From Micromonospora sp. CCTCC AA 2012012 (lineage in GTDB: Bacteria; Actinomycetota; Actinomycetes; Mycobacteriales; Micromonosporaceae), in the NCBI RefSeq assembly GCF_040499845.1, contig NZ_CP159342.1, positions 3,348,001-3,412,000 on the forward strand: DNA of 64,000 nt, read 5' to 3'. The notes beneath the pieces were generated by a model. It saw only the letters and a program-made list of their open reading frames with translations, made no database searches and had not been told where the DNA came from. Position numbers and translations under genes: made by a program. This document shows, in pieces, positions 1-9,033 of this stretch; within the stretch, counting starts at the first letter, position 1, and each line of letters starts with the position of its first letter.

Positions 1-226
1 CGGGGACCGGCCGCGCCCGGGCACGCCCGAGCCGGAGCGTCCGGCCGCCGAGCCGGCCGCGGTCGAGCCGGCCGGCATCGAGCCCGCCGCCGCCGCACCC
101 GCGCCCGTCAGCGCGCCGCCCGCCCCGGAGCGGTACGAGCGGCCCGCGCTGGACCGGCCCTTCGTCCGCCGGACGGCGGCGGAGGTCGTCGAGGCGTCCC
201 CCTCGGAGGTCCCCGCCTCCGCCTGA
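1..226 (+). CDS. C-terminal end of a Pro/Ala/Glu-rich protein (partial)
   Basis: An open frame enters from the left edge (first full codon at base 2) and stops with TGA at 224-226. The visible 74 residues are low-complexity and rich in Pro, Ala and Glu, with a short charged end (PERYERP then RPFVRRTAAEVVEA). Nothing in it identifies a family; such tails are common on cell-envelope or division proteins of actinobacteria. The start lies outside the window, so function cannot be assigned. Confidence 0.55.
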   Translation, partial: GDRPRPGTPEPERPAAEPAAVEPAGIEPAAAAPAPVSAPPAPERYERPALDRPFVRRTAAEVVEASPSEVPASA

Positions 227-344
227 CCCGCGGGGCGGCCGGTGCGGGCCGGGTCACGGACCTTGGACCCTGTGCCGCGGGACCTGCCGCGCGACATGCT
301 CCCCTCGACGGTGACGGTCACCTGTCGACGACGGTCGGAGTGTC

Positions 345-1577
345 ATGCGCGCGGTGTCGGAAACCCGGTTGGCGGAGATCCTCGGACGGCTGCCCGGCGA
401 GCCCCGGGTGGTGGCCAGCGGCAACCACGTCGCGCCGCTGCACACGCTCGCCGTGCTGGACCGGTCGGTGGCCGAGTACCGGCTGTTCATGCTGAACGCG
501 CCGCGCGGCATCCCGGACCGGGAGGGCGTCCACTACGAGACGGCGTTCGTCGGCGCCGGGATGCGCTGGCACCCACGCCTGTCGTACCTGCCCAGCCGGT
601 TGTCGCTGGTGCCGGCGCTGCTGCACGACCGGCTGCCGCCCGACGTGGTCGTGCTGCACACCAGCCGCCCGTCCGGCGGCGCGGTCAGCCTCGGCGTGGA
701 GGTGAACATCCTGCCGGCCGCGGTGGAGGCGGTCCGGGCCCGCGGGGGTCTGGTGATCGCGCAGGCCAACCGGCAGATGCCGGTCACCCACGGCGACGCG
801 GTGCTGCCGCTGGACGCCGTCGACCACCTGCTGGAGGTCGACGAGCCGCTGCCGGCGACCGCCCCGGCCGAGCCGGACGAGGTGGCCGCCGCGATCGGCG
901 CGCGGGTCGCCGCCCTGGTGCCGCCGGGGGCCACCCTGCAGACCGGCATCGGCGGCATCCCGGACGCCACGCTCTCCGCGTTGGCCGACCGGCAGGGGCT
1001 GCGGATCTGGTCGGAGATGTTCAGCGACGGGGTGCTCGCCCTGGAGAAGGCCGGCTGCCTGGACCGCGAGGTGCCGGTGACCGCCTCGTTCTGCTTCGGT
1101 TCGGACGAGCTCTACGACTGGGTGGACGGCAACCCCCGGGTCCGCATGCTGCGTACCGAGAAGACCAACGACCCGGCGCTGATCGCCCGGCACCCGCACC
1201 TGGTGTCGGTTAACAGCGCCCTGGAGGTGGACCTCTTCGCGCAGGCCAACGCCAGCCGGATCGGCACCCGGGTGCACTCGGGTTTCGGTGGGCAGACCGA
1301 CTTCATCGTGGGTGCCCTGCACTCCCCCGGTGGGCAGGCGGTCATCGCGCTGCGCTCCTGGCACCCGAGGGCCGACGTGTCGACGGTCGTGCCGCTGCTC
1401 TCCGGGCCGGTGACCTCGTTCCAGCACAGCGCGATCGTCACCGAGCAGGGCTGCGCGTCGGTGTGGGGCCGGGACGCCGTCGAGCAGGCGCAGCAACTGG
1501 TGGACCACGCCGCCCACCCGGACGCCCGGGACGGGCTGCGCGCGGCCGGCCGCCGGATGGGCCTGCCGCTGCGCTGA
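345..1577 (+). CDS. Acetyl-CoA hydrolase/transferase family protein
   Basis: A 410-residue protein of the acetyl-CoA hydrolase/CoA-transferase family, close to 4-hydroxybutyrate CoA-transferases in layout. The N-terminal half carries the family pattern around SGNHVAPLHTL and EVNILPAA. The C-terminal half has TGIGGIPDATLSAL followed by SEMFSDGVLALEKAG, where the Glu of SEMFSDG sits at the usual catalytic Glu that forms the CoA thioester. GGAG at 337-340 lies four bases before the ATG. Expected role is moving CoA between short acyl groups in the cytoplasm; the acyl substrate is unknown. The length is slightly short for the family, but both halves are present. Confidence 0.85.
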   Translation: MRAVSETRLAEILGRLPGEPRVVASGNHVAPLHTLAVLDRSVAEYRLFMLNAPRGIPDREGVHYETAFVGAGMRWHPRLSYLPSRLSLVPALLHDRLPPDVVVLHTSRPSGGAVSLGVEVNILPAAVEAVRARGGLVIAQANRQMPVTHGDAVLPLDAVDHLLEVDEPLPATAPAEPDEVAAAIGARVAALVPPGATLQTGIGGIPDATLSALADRQGLRIWSEMFSDGVLALEKAGCLDREVPVTASFCFGSDELYDWVDGNPRVRMLRTEKTNDPALIARHPHLVSVNSALEVDLFAQANASRIGTRVHSGFGGQTDFIVGALHSPGGQAVIALRSWHPRADVSTVVPLLSGPVTSFQHSAIVTEQGCASVWGRDAVEQAQQLVDHAAHPDARDGLRAAGRRMGLPLR

Positions 1578-1612
1578 CCACCCGGGGTACGCGCCCGGCC
1601 CCCGCCTACCGG

Positions 1613-2086
1613 ATGATGTCCCCCATGATCGATTGGCGACAGGACCGGATCGGGTCGGCGCTGCGCGGCGAGAACCCCACCGTGCTGGCCACCCTGCCGG
1701 GCGGGTTCGCGGTGCTCGGGGACGTGCAGTGGCTGCCCGGCTACTGCGTCCTGCTCGCCGACGACCCGACCGTGGAACGGCTCAGCGACCTGCCGAGGGC
1801 GCGGCGGCTGGCGTACCTGGAGAGCATGGACCGGCTCGCCGGGGCGGTGGAACGGGCCTGCAAGGCGGCGGACCCGGCCTTCCGCCGGGTGAACATCGAG
1901 ATCCTCGGCAACACCGACCCCTTCCTGCACGCGCACGTCTGGCCCCGCTACGACTGGGAGCCGCCGGAGATCGTCGGGAAGCCGGTCTGGCTCTATCCGG
2001 CGGAACGGTGGCGCGACCCGGCGACCGCGCTCGGCCCCCGGCACGACGGGCTGCGCGCCGCGATCACCCGCGAACTGTCGCGCTGA
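1613..2086 (+). CDS. HIT family protein (histidine-triad nucleotide-binding/hydrolase)
   Basis: About 157 residues, with the HIT-type active-site stretch FLHAHVWPRYDWEP near residue 103. Classical HIT hydrolases have three alternating histidines; here the third is Trp (H-A-H-V-W), a reduced triad seen in several actinobacterial homologues. The likely role is cleavage of dinucleoside polyphosphates or nucleoside phosphoramidates in the cytosol. In-frame ATGs at 1613, 1616 and 1625 compete and none has a strong ribosome site, so the start may be 12 bases further in. It follows the CoA-transferase by 35 bases and may be co-transcribed. Confidence 0.8.
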   Translation: MMSPMIDWRQDRIGSALRGENPTVLATLPGGFAVLGDVQWLPGYCVLLADDPTVERLSDLPRARRLAYLESMDRLAGAVERACKAADPAFRRVNIEILGNTDPFLHAHVWPRYDWEPPEIVGKPVWLYPAERWRDPATALGPRHDGLRAAITRELSR

Positions 2087-2089
2087 GCC

Positions 2090-2182
2090 TCAGCCGACGG
2101 GGGGCGGGGTCGGGTCGACCGCCGAGCGCCGCCACAGGGCGGCGCTGACCAGCAGCATCCAGGCGATGAACAGGCCGGCCAT
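2090..2182 (-). CDS. Putative 30-residue membrane micropeptide
   Basis: A short leftward frame encodes MAGLFIAWMLLVSAALW, a clear hydrophobic helix, then a short polar Pro-rich tail ending PTPPPVG. Its stop lies 3 bases beyond the stop of the convergent HIT gene. There is no convincing ribosome site, and the frame could continue upstream from a GTG. It is listed because the single-helix pattern is typical of small membrane proteins, but it could be chance. Confidence 0.25.
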   Translation of the reverse strand: MAGLFIAWMLLVSAALWRRSAVDPTPPPVG

Positions 2183-2270
2183 CACGGCCCGCCGCCCCGA
2201 GCGGCGCCGCCCCGGTCGTACCGGGGGACGATACTGGGGCCCGGAACGACACCGGCGTACGGAGACTGTC

Positions 2271-2741
2271 ATGTCGAGTGCCTCCCTGCCGCACGTCGAC
2301 GAGCACGCGACGATCGTCGCCGCGCCGCCCGAGGACGTCTGGCCGCACCTGTGCGACACCGTGGAACGGGCGTTCTCCCGCCCCGGGATGAGCCACTACC
2401 CGCGCCTGGTCGGCTCCGCCGAGCCCTCGGCGTCCGGGCCCCGGCCGCTCGCCGAGGGCTCCACTCTCCCCGGCTTCCGGGTGGTCACCGCGCTGCCCGG
2501 GCGCGAGCTGGTCCTGGCGGGGCGGCACTGGTTCGCCACGTACGCCCTGATCTTCCGGCTGGAGCCCGCCGGCCCCGGCCGGACCCGGCTGCGCGCGGAG
2601 ACCCGGGCGGTCTTCCCCGGCGTGGCCGGCGGCCTCTACCGGATGGCCGTCATCGGCAGCGGCGGGCACCGGATCGCCGTGCGGCGGCTGCTCGCCACGG
2701 TCCGCCGTCGCGCCGGGGGACCGCCACCGGCTCGGCCCTGA
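2271..2741 (+). CDS. SRPBCC (START-like) family protein
   Basis: 156 residues with the polyketide-cyclase/START-like pattern: N-terminal EHATIVAAPPEDVWPHL, a central strand series around GFRVVTALPGRELVLAGRHWFATYALIF, then LRAETRAVFPG and a C-terminal helix starting LYRMAVIGSGGHRIAVRRLL. The long helix-grip cavity of this fold usually binds a hydrophobic ligand. GGAGA at 2261-2265 supports the ATG at 2271; frames further upstream give a basic low-complexity extension. It stands 54 bases before the sensor phosphatase. Ligand and role unknown. Confidence 0.65.
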   Translation: MSSASLPHVDEHATIVAAPPEDVWPHLCDTVERAFSRPGMSHYPRLVGSAEPSASGPRPLAEGSTLPGFRVVTALPGRELVLAGRHWFATYALIFRLEPAGPGRTRLRAETRAVFPGVAGGLYRMAVIGSGGHRIAVRRLLATVRRRAGGPPPARP

Positions 2742-2795
2742 TCACCGCGCGGTACCGTGCTGCCAGGCAACCAGGAGAGGTAGGGGGCGACGGCA

Positions 2796-4784
2796 GTGAG
2801 CGGAACGGACCCGGGCTGGTCCTCCGGCGACCCGGCCGCGCTGCTCGACGCGTTCGAGCAGTTCCCCGGCTTCGTCTGGGTCTTCGAGGGCCCCGAACTC
2901 CGGGTGGTCGCCGCCAACCCGGCGGTACGCGCCGCCGTCGGCAATCGCAGCGACCTGATCGGGCAGCCGTTCAAGCGGGCCGTGCCGGAACTGCACGGCC
3001 AGCACATCTTCGAACTCCTCGACGAGGCCCTCCAGGGCGTTCGCTCCAGCGGCCAGGAGCAGCGGATCCTGACCGACCGCGCGGGTGACGGCGCGCTGGA
3101 GGAGGCCTTCTACACCTTCGAGTTGTCCCCGTGGCTCCACCCCGACGGCTCCGTACGCGGCGTCATCGTCCAGGCCGTCGACGCCACGTCGGTGGTGGCC
3201 GCCCGGCGGGCGGCCGAGTCCGCCGCCGCCGTCTCCGAGCGCCGCTACCAGCACGCCTCGGACCTCGTCCTGGAGCTGCAACGCAGTCTGCTCCCGGACG
3301 TCCTGCCCGTCCTGCCCGAGGTGCAGTTGGCCGCGCACTATCTGGTGGCCGACGACGACCTCGTCGCCGGTGGCGACTGGTTCGACGCCGTCGCGCTGCC
3401 GGACGGCCGGGTCGCGCTGACCGTCGGTGACGTGGTCGGGCACGGCGCCACGGCCGCCGCGGCGATGGGCCAGTTGCGGGCGGTGGTCCTCCAGGCGCTG
3501 CACGCGGGCGGCAGCCTGCCCGACACGCTCCGCGCCCTCGACCACTTCGCCGGCCTGCGCACCCTCACCCGCGCCGCCACCACCTGCCTGGCCGTGCTGG
3601 ACCCGGCCACCGGAGCGCTGGAGGTGGCGAGCCACGCGCACCCGCCGCCGCTGGTGATCGACGCGGACGGTGTCACCCGCTTCCTGCCGGTCAGCGCGGC
3701 CGGACCGCTGGGCACCCGCTCCCCCGCCCCGGAGGTCCACACGACCCGGCTGCGTCCCGGCGACACGCTGCTGCTCTACACCGACGGCCTGATCGAACGG
3801 CCGCACCAGAGCCTGCGCGACGGCTCCGACGCCCTCGCCGCCGCGGCGGAGGCGGCAACCACCGGTCCCGTCCTCGACGAGGACAGCCGGCTCCCCGACC
3901 GGATCTGCGCCGTCGTCACCGAGCGCCTCGCCCGGACCGGCGGCGGGTACCGGGACGACACCACCCTGCTCGCCGCTCATCTGGTGACCGAGCCGGTCCG
4001 CCCCCTGCACCTCACCCTCCCCGCCGACCCGGCCACGCTGCGACCGCTGCGCCGGCAGGTGACCGACTGGCTCACCGCGGCCGGTGCCGGGACGCAGGAC
4101 ACCTGGAGCCTCATCCACGCCCTCGGCGAGGCGGCCGCCAACGCCGTCGAGCACGCCGACCCGGGGAACGAGTCCGCGACCTTCCAGGTGGAGGCCGTCC
4201 TCGACGCCCACGGCGTCGCCTGGCTCACCTGCACCGATCAGGGCCGCTGGCGCCCGCCGACGCACGACCCCGCGAATCGCGGCCGGGGCCTGGCGATGAT
4301 CCGCGGCCTCGTCGACCACACCGAACTCGACCGCGGCGACCGGGGGACCCGCGTCCGGATGGGGCTGCGGCTCAGCCACCCCAGCACCGTCACCACGACC
4401 ACCTCCCCGCCCGGGAGACCCGGCCCACGGGACCGGCAGCCGGAGGAGCTGACCACGGACGTGGTGGACATTCCCGGCGGGCGGGCGCTGACGGTGCGGG
4501 GCCCGGTCGACATGGCCTCGACTGCCCGGTTGCAGGGCGCGATCCTGCAGGCCGGCCGCGGTGGAGGGCTTCCCCTCACCGTCGACCTGACCGGCGTCAG
4601 CCACCTCAGCAGCGCCGGGGTGCGGCTCCTGCACGACCTCACCGGCGCCCTCGCCACGCTGCGGGTCACCGCCGGTCCGACCAGCCCGGCGTACGCGGTC
4701 CTGACGCTGACCGGACTGCGGCCCCTCGACGGCGACGCGCCACCGACCCCCGGCGCTCCGGTCGACGCGGGTCGTCCGGCCTGA
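2796..4784 (+). CDS. PAS / SpoIIE-type PP2C phosphatase / HATPase / STAS four-domain stress regulator
   Basis: 662 residues combining a partner-switching cascade in one chain. Residues about 12-125 form a PAS-like sensor (PGFVWVFEGPELRVVAANPA). Residues about 165-395 are an RsbU/SpoIIE phosphatase with GGDWFDAV, VGDVVGHG, LLLYTDGLIE and DDTTLLA, so the metal-binding acids are present. Residues about 400-525 are an anti-sigma-factor-like ATPase with N-box ALGEAAANAVEH, TDQGRW and GRGLAMIRG. Residues about 545-650 are a STAS anti-anti-sigma domain with HLSSAGVRLL holding the candidate phospho-Ser. The usual RsbU, RsbW and RsbV roles are thus fused, implying intramolecular or modular control of an alternative sigma factor. 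GTG start with AGGAGAGG upstream. Confidence 0.9.
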   Translation: MSGTDPGWSSGDPAALLDAFEQFPGFVWVFEGPELRVVAANPAVRAAVGNRSDLIGQPFKRAVPELHGQHIFELLDEALQGVRSSGQEQRILTDRAGDGALEEAFYTFELSPWLHPDGSVRGVIVQAVDATSVVAARRAAESAAAVSERRYQHASDLVLELQRSLLPDVLPVLPEVQLAAHYLVADDDLVAGGDWFDAVALPDGRVALTVGDVVGHGATAAAAMGQLRAVVLQALHAGGSLPDTLRALDHFAGLRTLTRAATTCLAVLDPATGALEVASHAHPPPLVIDADGVTRFLPVSAAGPLGTRSPAPEVHTTRLRPGDTLLLYTDGLIERPHQSLRDGSDALAAAAEAATTGPVLDEDSRLPDRICAVVTERLARTGGGYRDDTTLLAAHLVTEPVRPLHLTLPADPATLRPLRRQVTDWLTAAGAGTQDTWSLIHALGEAAANAVEHADPGNESATFQVEAVLDAHGVAWLTCTDQGRWRPPTHDPANRGRGLAMIRGLVDHTELDRGDRGTRVRMGLRLSHPSTVTTTTSPPGRPGPRDRQPEELTTDVVDIPGGRALTVRGPVDMASTARLQGAILQAGRGGGLPLTVDLTGVSHLSSAGVRLLHDLTGALATLRVTAGPTSPAYAVLTLTGLRPLDGDAPPTPGAPVDAGRPA

Positions 4785-4815
4785 CCGGGCACCGGGGGCG
4801 GCCCGGGCCCGGTGG

Positions 4816-5355
4816 TCAGGAGTCCGAGCCGGTGGGCAGGTCGACCAGCCAGCGGTCCAGGGCCGCCGGGGAGCGGAACAGCAGCACCGGCGGGCCGGAC
4901 GGGTCGCTGCGCCAGGCGCGCATCCGCCGCCGGGCGCGGCCGAACGCGGTGACGTGCCAGACCAGGATCGAGTCGCGGGACAGCACGCTGCGCAGCGACT
5001 CGCGGTTGCCGTTGCAGATCACCTCCCCCGACACCAGCCGGCCCGCCGTGCGGCGCAGCAGCCGCCAGAACGATCGCCAGCGCGGGTAGTCCAGGCCGAC
5101 CACCAGGTCGGCGCGGGTCAGCGGCACGTCCCGCCAGCCGTGGTACGCCCCGTCGATGATCCAGCGGTCCCGCCGGCAGATCTCCTCGATCCGGCTGCGC
5201 TGCACCGCGACCGGCACCTCCACCCAGCCCGGCTGCCAGAGCAGGTCGTCGACCGGATACCAGGGCAGGCCCAGGCGCTCCGCCAGCCGGGCGGCGAGGG
5301 TGGACTTGCCGGCGCCGTACACCCCGTAGACCAGGATGCGGGAGGGTGCGTTCAC
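4816..5355 (-). CDS. P-loop adenylate-kinase-like/topology modulation ATPase
   Basis: 179 residues starting with GTG at 5355. The N-terminus has Walker A YGVYGAGKST, then LGLPWYPVDDLLWQPGW and a DRWIIDGAY segment. This matches the small adenylate kinase / FlaR (DNA topology modulation) family, which phosphorylates unknown substrates. The lid region is Arg-rich (RWRSFWRLLRRTAGRL). It is convergent with the stress regulator, only 31 bases away. Function beyond nucleotide-dependent phosphotransfer is not known. Confidence 0.75.
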   Translation of the reverse strand: MNAPSRILVYGVYGAGKSTLAARLAERLGLPWYPVDDLLWQPGWVEVPVAVQRSRIEEICRRDRWIIDGAYHGWRDVPLTRADLVVGLDYPRWRSFWRLLRRTAGRLVSGEVICNGNRESLRSVLSRDSILVWHVTAFGRARRRMRAWRSDPSGPPVLLFRSPAALDRWLVDLPTGSDS

Positions 5356-5378
5356 GCCGGCAGCGTAGTGCGGGACGG

Positions 5379-7004
5379 CTACCGGGCCGGGACGGGCGCG
5401 GCGGCGCTGAGCCGGCCCTCGGTGCCGCTGCGGTCCACGCCGGAGACGCAGTAGGCCAGCGGGCGGCCAGGCGGGGCGGTCCGGTCGACCCAGCCGGTGC
5501 CCCGGACGGTGCCGACGAGCGCGGCGGTGTCGCCGTCCAGCCGGTAGACGGCGAAGCTGGTGGCGGCCTCCCCGCGCCAGGTCAACGCCACCCCGCCGGT
5601 GTCGTCCCGCCGCGCGTCGGTGACGGTGGGCGCGGCCGGCGCCGCCGCCGGCAGCTGCGCCATCGTGGGCACCAGCGCCGGTCCGGCGTAGTGGTTCGCG
5701 CTGTACCGGCTGACCGCGCCGAGCTTGTCGGCGCGTACCTGGGCGGCGCTGAAGTGGACGCTCCCCTGCACCCCGTAGCGGCGGTTGAGGGTGAGCTGCC
5801 GGTCCAGCTCGGCCGGGTCGCGCCAGGCGCCCTTCTCCCCCACCCGGTAGTCGGCCTGGCCGATGTAGAGCTGCACCCGGGTGCCCTGCACCGTGGCCGC
5901 CCACCACGGCAGCAGCTTGGCGTAGTCGGCCTTGCCGAAGCCGATGTGCCAGTAGAGCTGCGGCACGACGTAGTCCAGCCACTGCCGGCGGACCCAGAGC
6001 CGGGTGTCGGCGTAGATGTCGTCGTAGCTCTGCAGGCCGGCGGTCGGCGAGCCGGTCGGGTCGGTGCGCTGGTTGCGCCAGATGCCGAACGGGCTGATGC
6101 CGAACTTCACCCACGGCTTGAGCGCCTTGATCCGCTCGCTCATCTCGCGGACCAGGGTGTTGACGTTGTCCCGCCGCCAGGTGTCCCGGTCGGCGAACCG
6201 CCGGCCGTACCGGGCGAACGCCGCGTCGTCGGGGAAGTCCTGCCCGGCCTCCGGGTAGGGGTAGAAGAAGTCGTCGAAGTGCACCCCGTCGACGTCGTAC
6301 CGCGCGACCGCCTCCAGCATGGAGTCCTCGACGAACCGGCGCGCCTCGGGGATGCCCGGATTGAAATAGAGGCGGCTGCCGGGCCGGTCGGCGCTGGGGT
6401 AGGTCACCACCCAGTCGGGGTGCTGCCGCAGCGGGTGGTTCGGCGCGAGCTGGTCGACCCGGGGACCTGGACCGCCGACGGTGGCCGGCTGCCCGCCCCG
6501 GTACGGGTTGAACCAGGCGTGGAACTCCAGGTTGCGGGCGTGCGCCTCGGCGACCATGAACTCCATCGGGTCCCAGCCCGGGTCGCGCCCGTCGCGGCGC
6601 CCGGTCAGCCACTCCGACCACGGCGCGTACGCCGACGGCCAGAGCGCGTCGCCGCTGGGGCGTACGTGCACGAAGACGGCGTTGTGGTTGCGGCGTACGG
6701 CCAGGTCCAGCCAGCCCCGGAACTCGGCCCGCGCCGCCTCGGCCGGCAACCCGCGCCGGCTCGGCCAGTCGATGTTGTTCACCGTCGTGATCCACATGCC
6801 GCGCAGCTCGCGGGGCGCGGTGAGCGCCCGGCCCGCGCAGCCGACCGCGTCGGGGACGGTCGACCGCACCGCGCGGTCGCCGTCGCCGTCCCCCCGGTCA
6901 CGCAGCGACCAGGCGCCGCCGACGAGCACCACGGCCAGCGCCACGAGCAGCGCGACGACGGCATGGGTACGACGGCGGCGGGCGGCGTGCGCGGCGGGGG
7001 GCAT
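5379..7004 (-). CDS. Secreted/anchored glycoside hydrolase, GHL10 (DUF187-like) family
   Basis: 541 residues from the ATG at 7004. Basic residues and a hydrophobic segment (AVVALLVALAVVLVGGAW) at about 14-34 mark a signal anchor or signal peptide. The GHL10 barrel begins with ELRGMWITTVNNIDWPS, then FVHVRPSGDALWPS, FHAWFNPYR, DGVHFDDFFYPYP (acidic active-site region), KFGISPFGIWRN and VVPQLYWHIGF. The last about 90 residues resemble a fibronectin-III-like module. The family acts on carbohydrate outside the membrane, but substrates are poorly defined. An alternative ATG at 7040 adds 12 residues before the basic region. Confidence 0.85.
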   Translation of the reverse strand: MPPAAHAARRRRTHAVVALLVALAVVLVGGAWSLRDRGDGDGDRAVRSTVPDAVGCAGRALTAPRELRGMWITTVNNIDWPSRRGLPAEAARAEFRGWLDLAVRRNHNAVFVHVRPSGDALWPSAYAPWSEWLTGRRDGRDPGWDPMEFMVAEAHARNLEFHAWFNPYRGGQPATVGGPGPRVDQLAPNHPLRQHPDWVVTYPSADRPGSRLYFNPGIPEARRFVEDSMLEAVARYDVDGVHFDDFFYPYPEAGQDFPDDAAFARYGRRFADRDTWRRDNVNTLVREMSERIKALKPWVKFGISPFGIWRNQRTDPTGSPTAGLQSYDDIYADTRLWVRRQWLDYVVPQLYWHIGFGKADYAKLLPWWAATVQGTRVQLYIGQADYRVGEKGAWRDPAELDRQLTLNRRYGVQGSVHFSAAQVRADKLGAVSRYSANHYAGPALVPTMAQLPAAAPAAPTVTDARRDDTGGVALTWRGEAATSFAVYRLDGDTAALVGTVRGTGWVDRTAPPGRPLAYCVSGVDRSGTEGRLSAAAPVPAR

Positions 7005-7048
7005 CGCCACAGTCTGCCCAGTACGGCCCGCCGTACGCACCCCCGGCC

Positions 7049-9007
7049 TCAGATCACCCGTTCGTTCCCCCCGTCCACGGTGATCTGCGCCCCGGTGGTG
7101 GCGGCGAAGGCCTCCCCGCAGAGCGTGGCGGCCAGCTCACCGACCCGGGCGCTGGTGATCTCGGCGCCGAGCAGGTTCCGTCGCTTGTACTCCGCCACGG
7201 TCAGCCCGTAGTGCCGGGCCCGGGCGTCGAGCACCTCCGGGCTCCACAGACCGGTGTCGAAGACCGCGTCGGGGTGCAGCACGTTCACCCGGATGCCGTC
7301 GCCCGCCCATTCCAGCGCGGCCACCCGCGCCACCTGGGTCACCGCCGCCTTCGAGGCGGAGTAGGCGACCGCGCCGGGCCCGGGGGCGAGGGCGTTGCGG
7401 GAGGCGACCACGACCGCCCGGCCGCCCCGGGGCGCGAGTGCCAGCAGCGGGTGGGTCCGGGCGAAGAGGTACGCCACGGACTCCGCGTTGACCGCCATCG
7501 TGCGCTGCCACTCGGCCGGGTCCAGCTCGGCGATGGCCCGGCTCGGCGGGAAGATCCCGGCCGCCGCGACGACGATGTCCACCCCGCCGAAGCGCGCCAC
7601 GGCGCTGTCCAGGGCGGCGTCCACGGCCGCGCCGTCGGTGACGTCGACGGTCAGGCCGAGCCGGGCCGGCCCGTCGGACGCGCCGACCGACGGGTCCCGG
7701 TCCAGGGCCACCACGCAGGCGCCCCGGGCCAGCAGCGCCTCGGCGCAGGCCCGGCCGATGCCGGAGGCCGCCCCGGTCACCACGGCCACCTCGCCCGCGA
7801 ACTCCGGTGCCGGCCCGCCCCGCCGCAGCTTCGCCTGCTCCAGCTCCCAGTACTCCAGGTCGAAGATGTCCTCCGCCGGCAGCGCCCGGTAGCCGCCGAC
7901 CGCCTCGGCGGCCTCGATCACGTCGACGGTGTGCCGGTAGATGTCCCGGGCCATCAGGGTCTCGGCCGCCGACCGGCCGGCGGTGAGCATGCCCAGCTCC
8001 GGGTCGAGGATCACCCGGGGCGCCGGGTCGAGCATGGTGAGCGTGGTCCGGGCCCGGGAGCGGTGCTGCTCGACGTACCGGTGGTAGGCGGCGGCGTAGC
8101 CGGTCACGTCGGTGCCGACCAGCGGGATCCGCTTGGTGCGCAGCACGTGGTCGGGGGTGACCGGGCCCCGGGTGGCGACCGCCGCCAGGTCGGGCCGGTC
8201 CAGGAAGGCCCGCACGGCCGGATCCTCGTGGCGGTGCAGCAGCATCGGGGTGCCCGCCGTGGTGGAGACCTCCCGGCGCAGCCGGGCCAGCCGCTCCCGG
8301 TCCACCGGCTGCGGCGCGGCCGGCGCGACCCGGGGCCGCGGCAGCCCCACCCGTTCCTCGGCCATGCCGACCAGCTCGACGTGCCGGTGGTACGCCTCCT
8401 CGGCGTCCGCGCCGAAGGTGAAGAGCCCGTGGTTGAGCAGGACCATGCCGACCGTCCCGGCGTGGGCGCGCGCCGGATACCGCTCCGCGCAGCGCCGGGC
8501 CAGGTCGAACCCCGGCATCACGTACGGCACCACGACGACGCTGTCGCCGTACAGCTCCTCGACGAGCCGGGCACCGTCCGGCTGGTTGGTCAGTGCGAGC
8601 AGCGCGTCGGCGTGGCTGTGCAGCACGGCCGGGTGCGGCAGCAGGGCGTGCAGCAGCGTCTCCACGCTCGGGTCGGGTGCCCTCGCGTCGAGTCGGGCGC
8701 AGCGCAGCTCGTTCATCATGTCGCTGTCGCCGAGCCGCTCCAGCCGCAGCAGCGCCCGCAGCCGGTCCAGCCGCAGCGCGGTGAAGCCGGCCGCGTCCAT
8801 CGTCGCCAGGTCGGAGCCGCTGCCCTTGACGTGCAGCACCGGCACCGGTTCCCCGGTGAGGTCGGTGACGGTCGTCTTGACCGAGGTGTTCCCCCCGCCG
8901 TGCAGCACCAGGCCGGGGTCGGCCCCGAGCAGCCGGGACGCGTACACCAGGCGCGCGATGGGGGCGGAGCCGTCCGGGGCGTCGGCGGCGGACCAGCGGT
9001 TACGCAT
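7049..9007 (-). CDS. Bifunctional class II aldolase / short-chain dehydrogenase
   Basis: 652 residues with an N-terminal class II aldolase domain (about 15-400) and a C-terminal SDR domain (about 420-652). The aldolase half shows GGGNTSVK, the metal-binding HSHADALLAL, and LNHGLFTFG with the further His. The SDR half shows VVTGAASGIGRA, the AAAGIFPP variant of NNAG, VVVASRNALAPG and YSASKAAVT. This architecture is that of rhamnulose-1-phosphate aldolase/lactaldehyde dehydrogenase: it cleaves a ketose-1-phosphate to DHAP and an aldehyde, and the SDR half oxidises the aldehyde. It starts 26 bases after mtnA, last gene of a dhaK-dhaL-mtnA set. No rhamnose isomerase or rhamnulokinase gene lies nearby, so the substrate may be another deoxy-ketose phosphate. 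Confidence 0.85.
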   Translation of the reverse strand: MRNRWSAADAPDGSAPIARLVYASRLLGADPGLVLHGGGNTSVKTTVTDLTGEPVPVLHVKGSGSDLATMDAAGFTALRLDRLRALLRLERLGDSDMMNELRCARLDARAPDPSVETLLHALLPHPAVLHSHADALLALTNQPDGARLVEELYGDSVVVVPYVMPGFDLARRCAERYPARAHAGTVGMVLLNHGLFTFGADAEEAYHRHVELVGMAEERVGLPRPRVAPAAPQPVDRERLARLRREVSTTAGTPMLLHRHEDPAVRAFLDRPDLAAVATRGPVTPDHVLRTKRIPLVGTDVTGYAAAYHRYVEQHRSRARTTLTMLDPAPRVILDPELGMLTAGRSAAETLMARDIYRHTVDVIEAAEAVGGYRALPAEDIFDLEYWELEQAKLRRGGPAPEFAGEVAVVTGAASGIGRACAEALLARGACVVALDRDPSVGASDGPARLGLTVDVTDGAAVDAALDSAVARFGGVDIVVAAAGIFPPSRAIAELDPAEWQRTMAVNAESVAYLFARTHPLLALAPRGGRAVVVASRNALAPGPGAVAYSASKAAVTQVARVAALEWAGDGIRVNVLHPDAVFDTGLWSPEVLDARARHYGLTVAEYKRRNLLGAEITSARVGELAATLCGEAFAATTGAQITVDGGNERVI

Positions 9008-9033
9008 CGGGGGGTGGCTCCTCGCGGGGTCGG

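Noticed and set aside
2742..4634. Long leftward open frame of about 630 codons opposite the stress regulator
   Set aside because: It is antisense to a protein with four clear domains; its own translation is Gly/Arg/Val-rich with no family motifs, as expected of the complement of GC-rich coding DNA.
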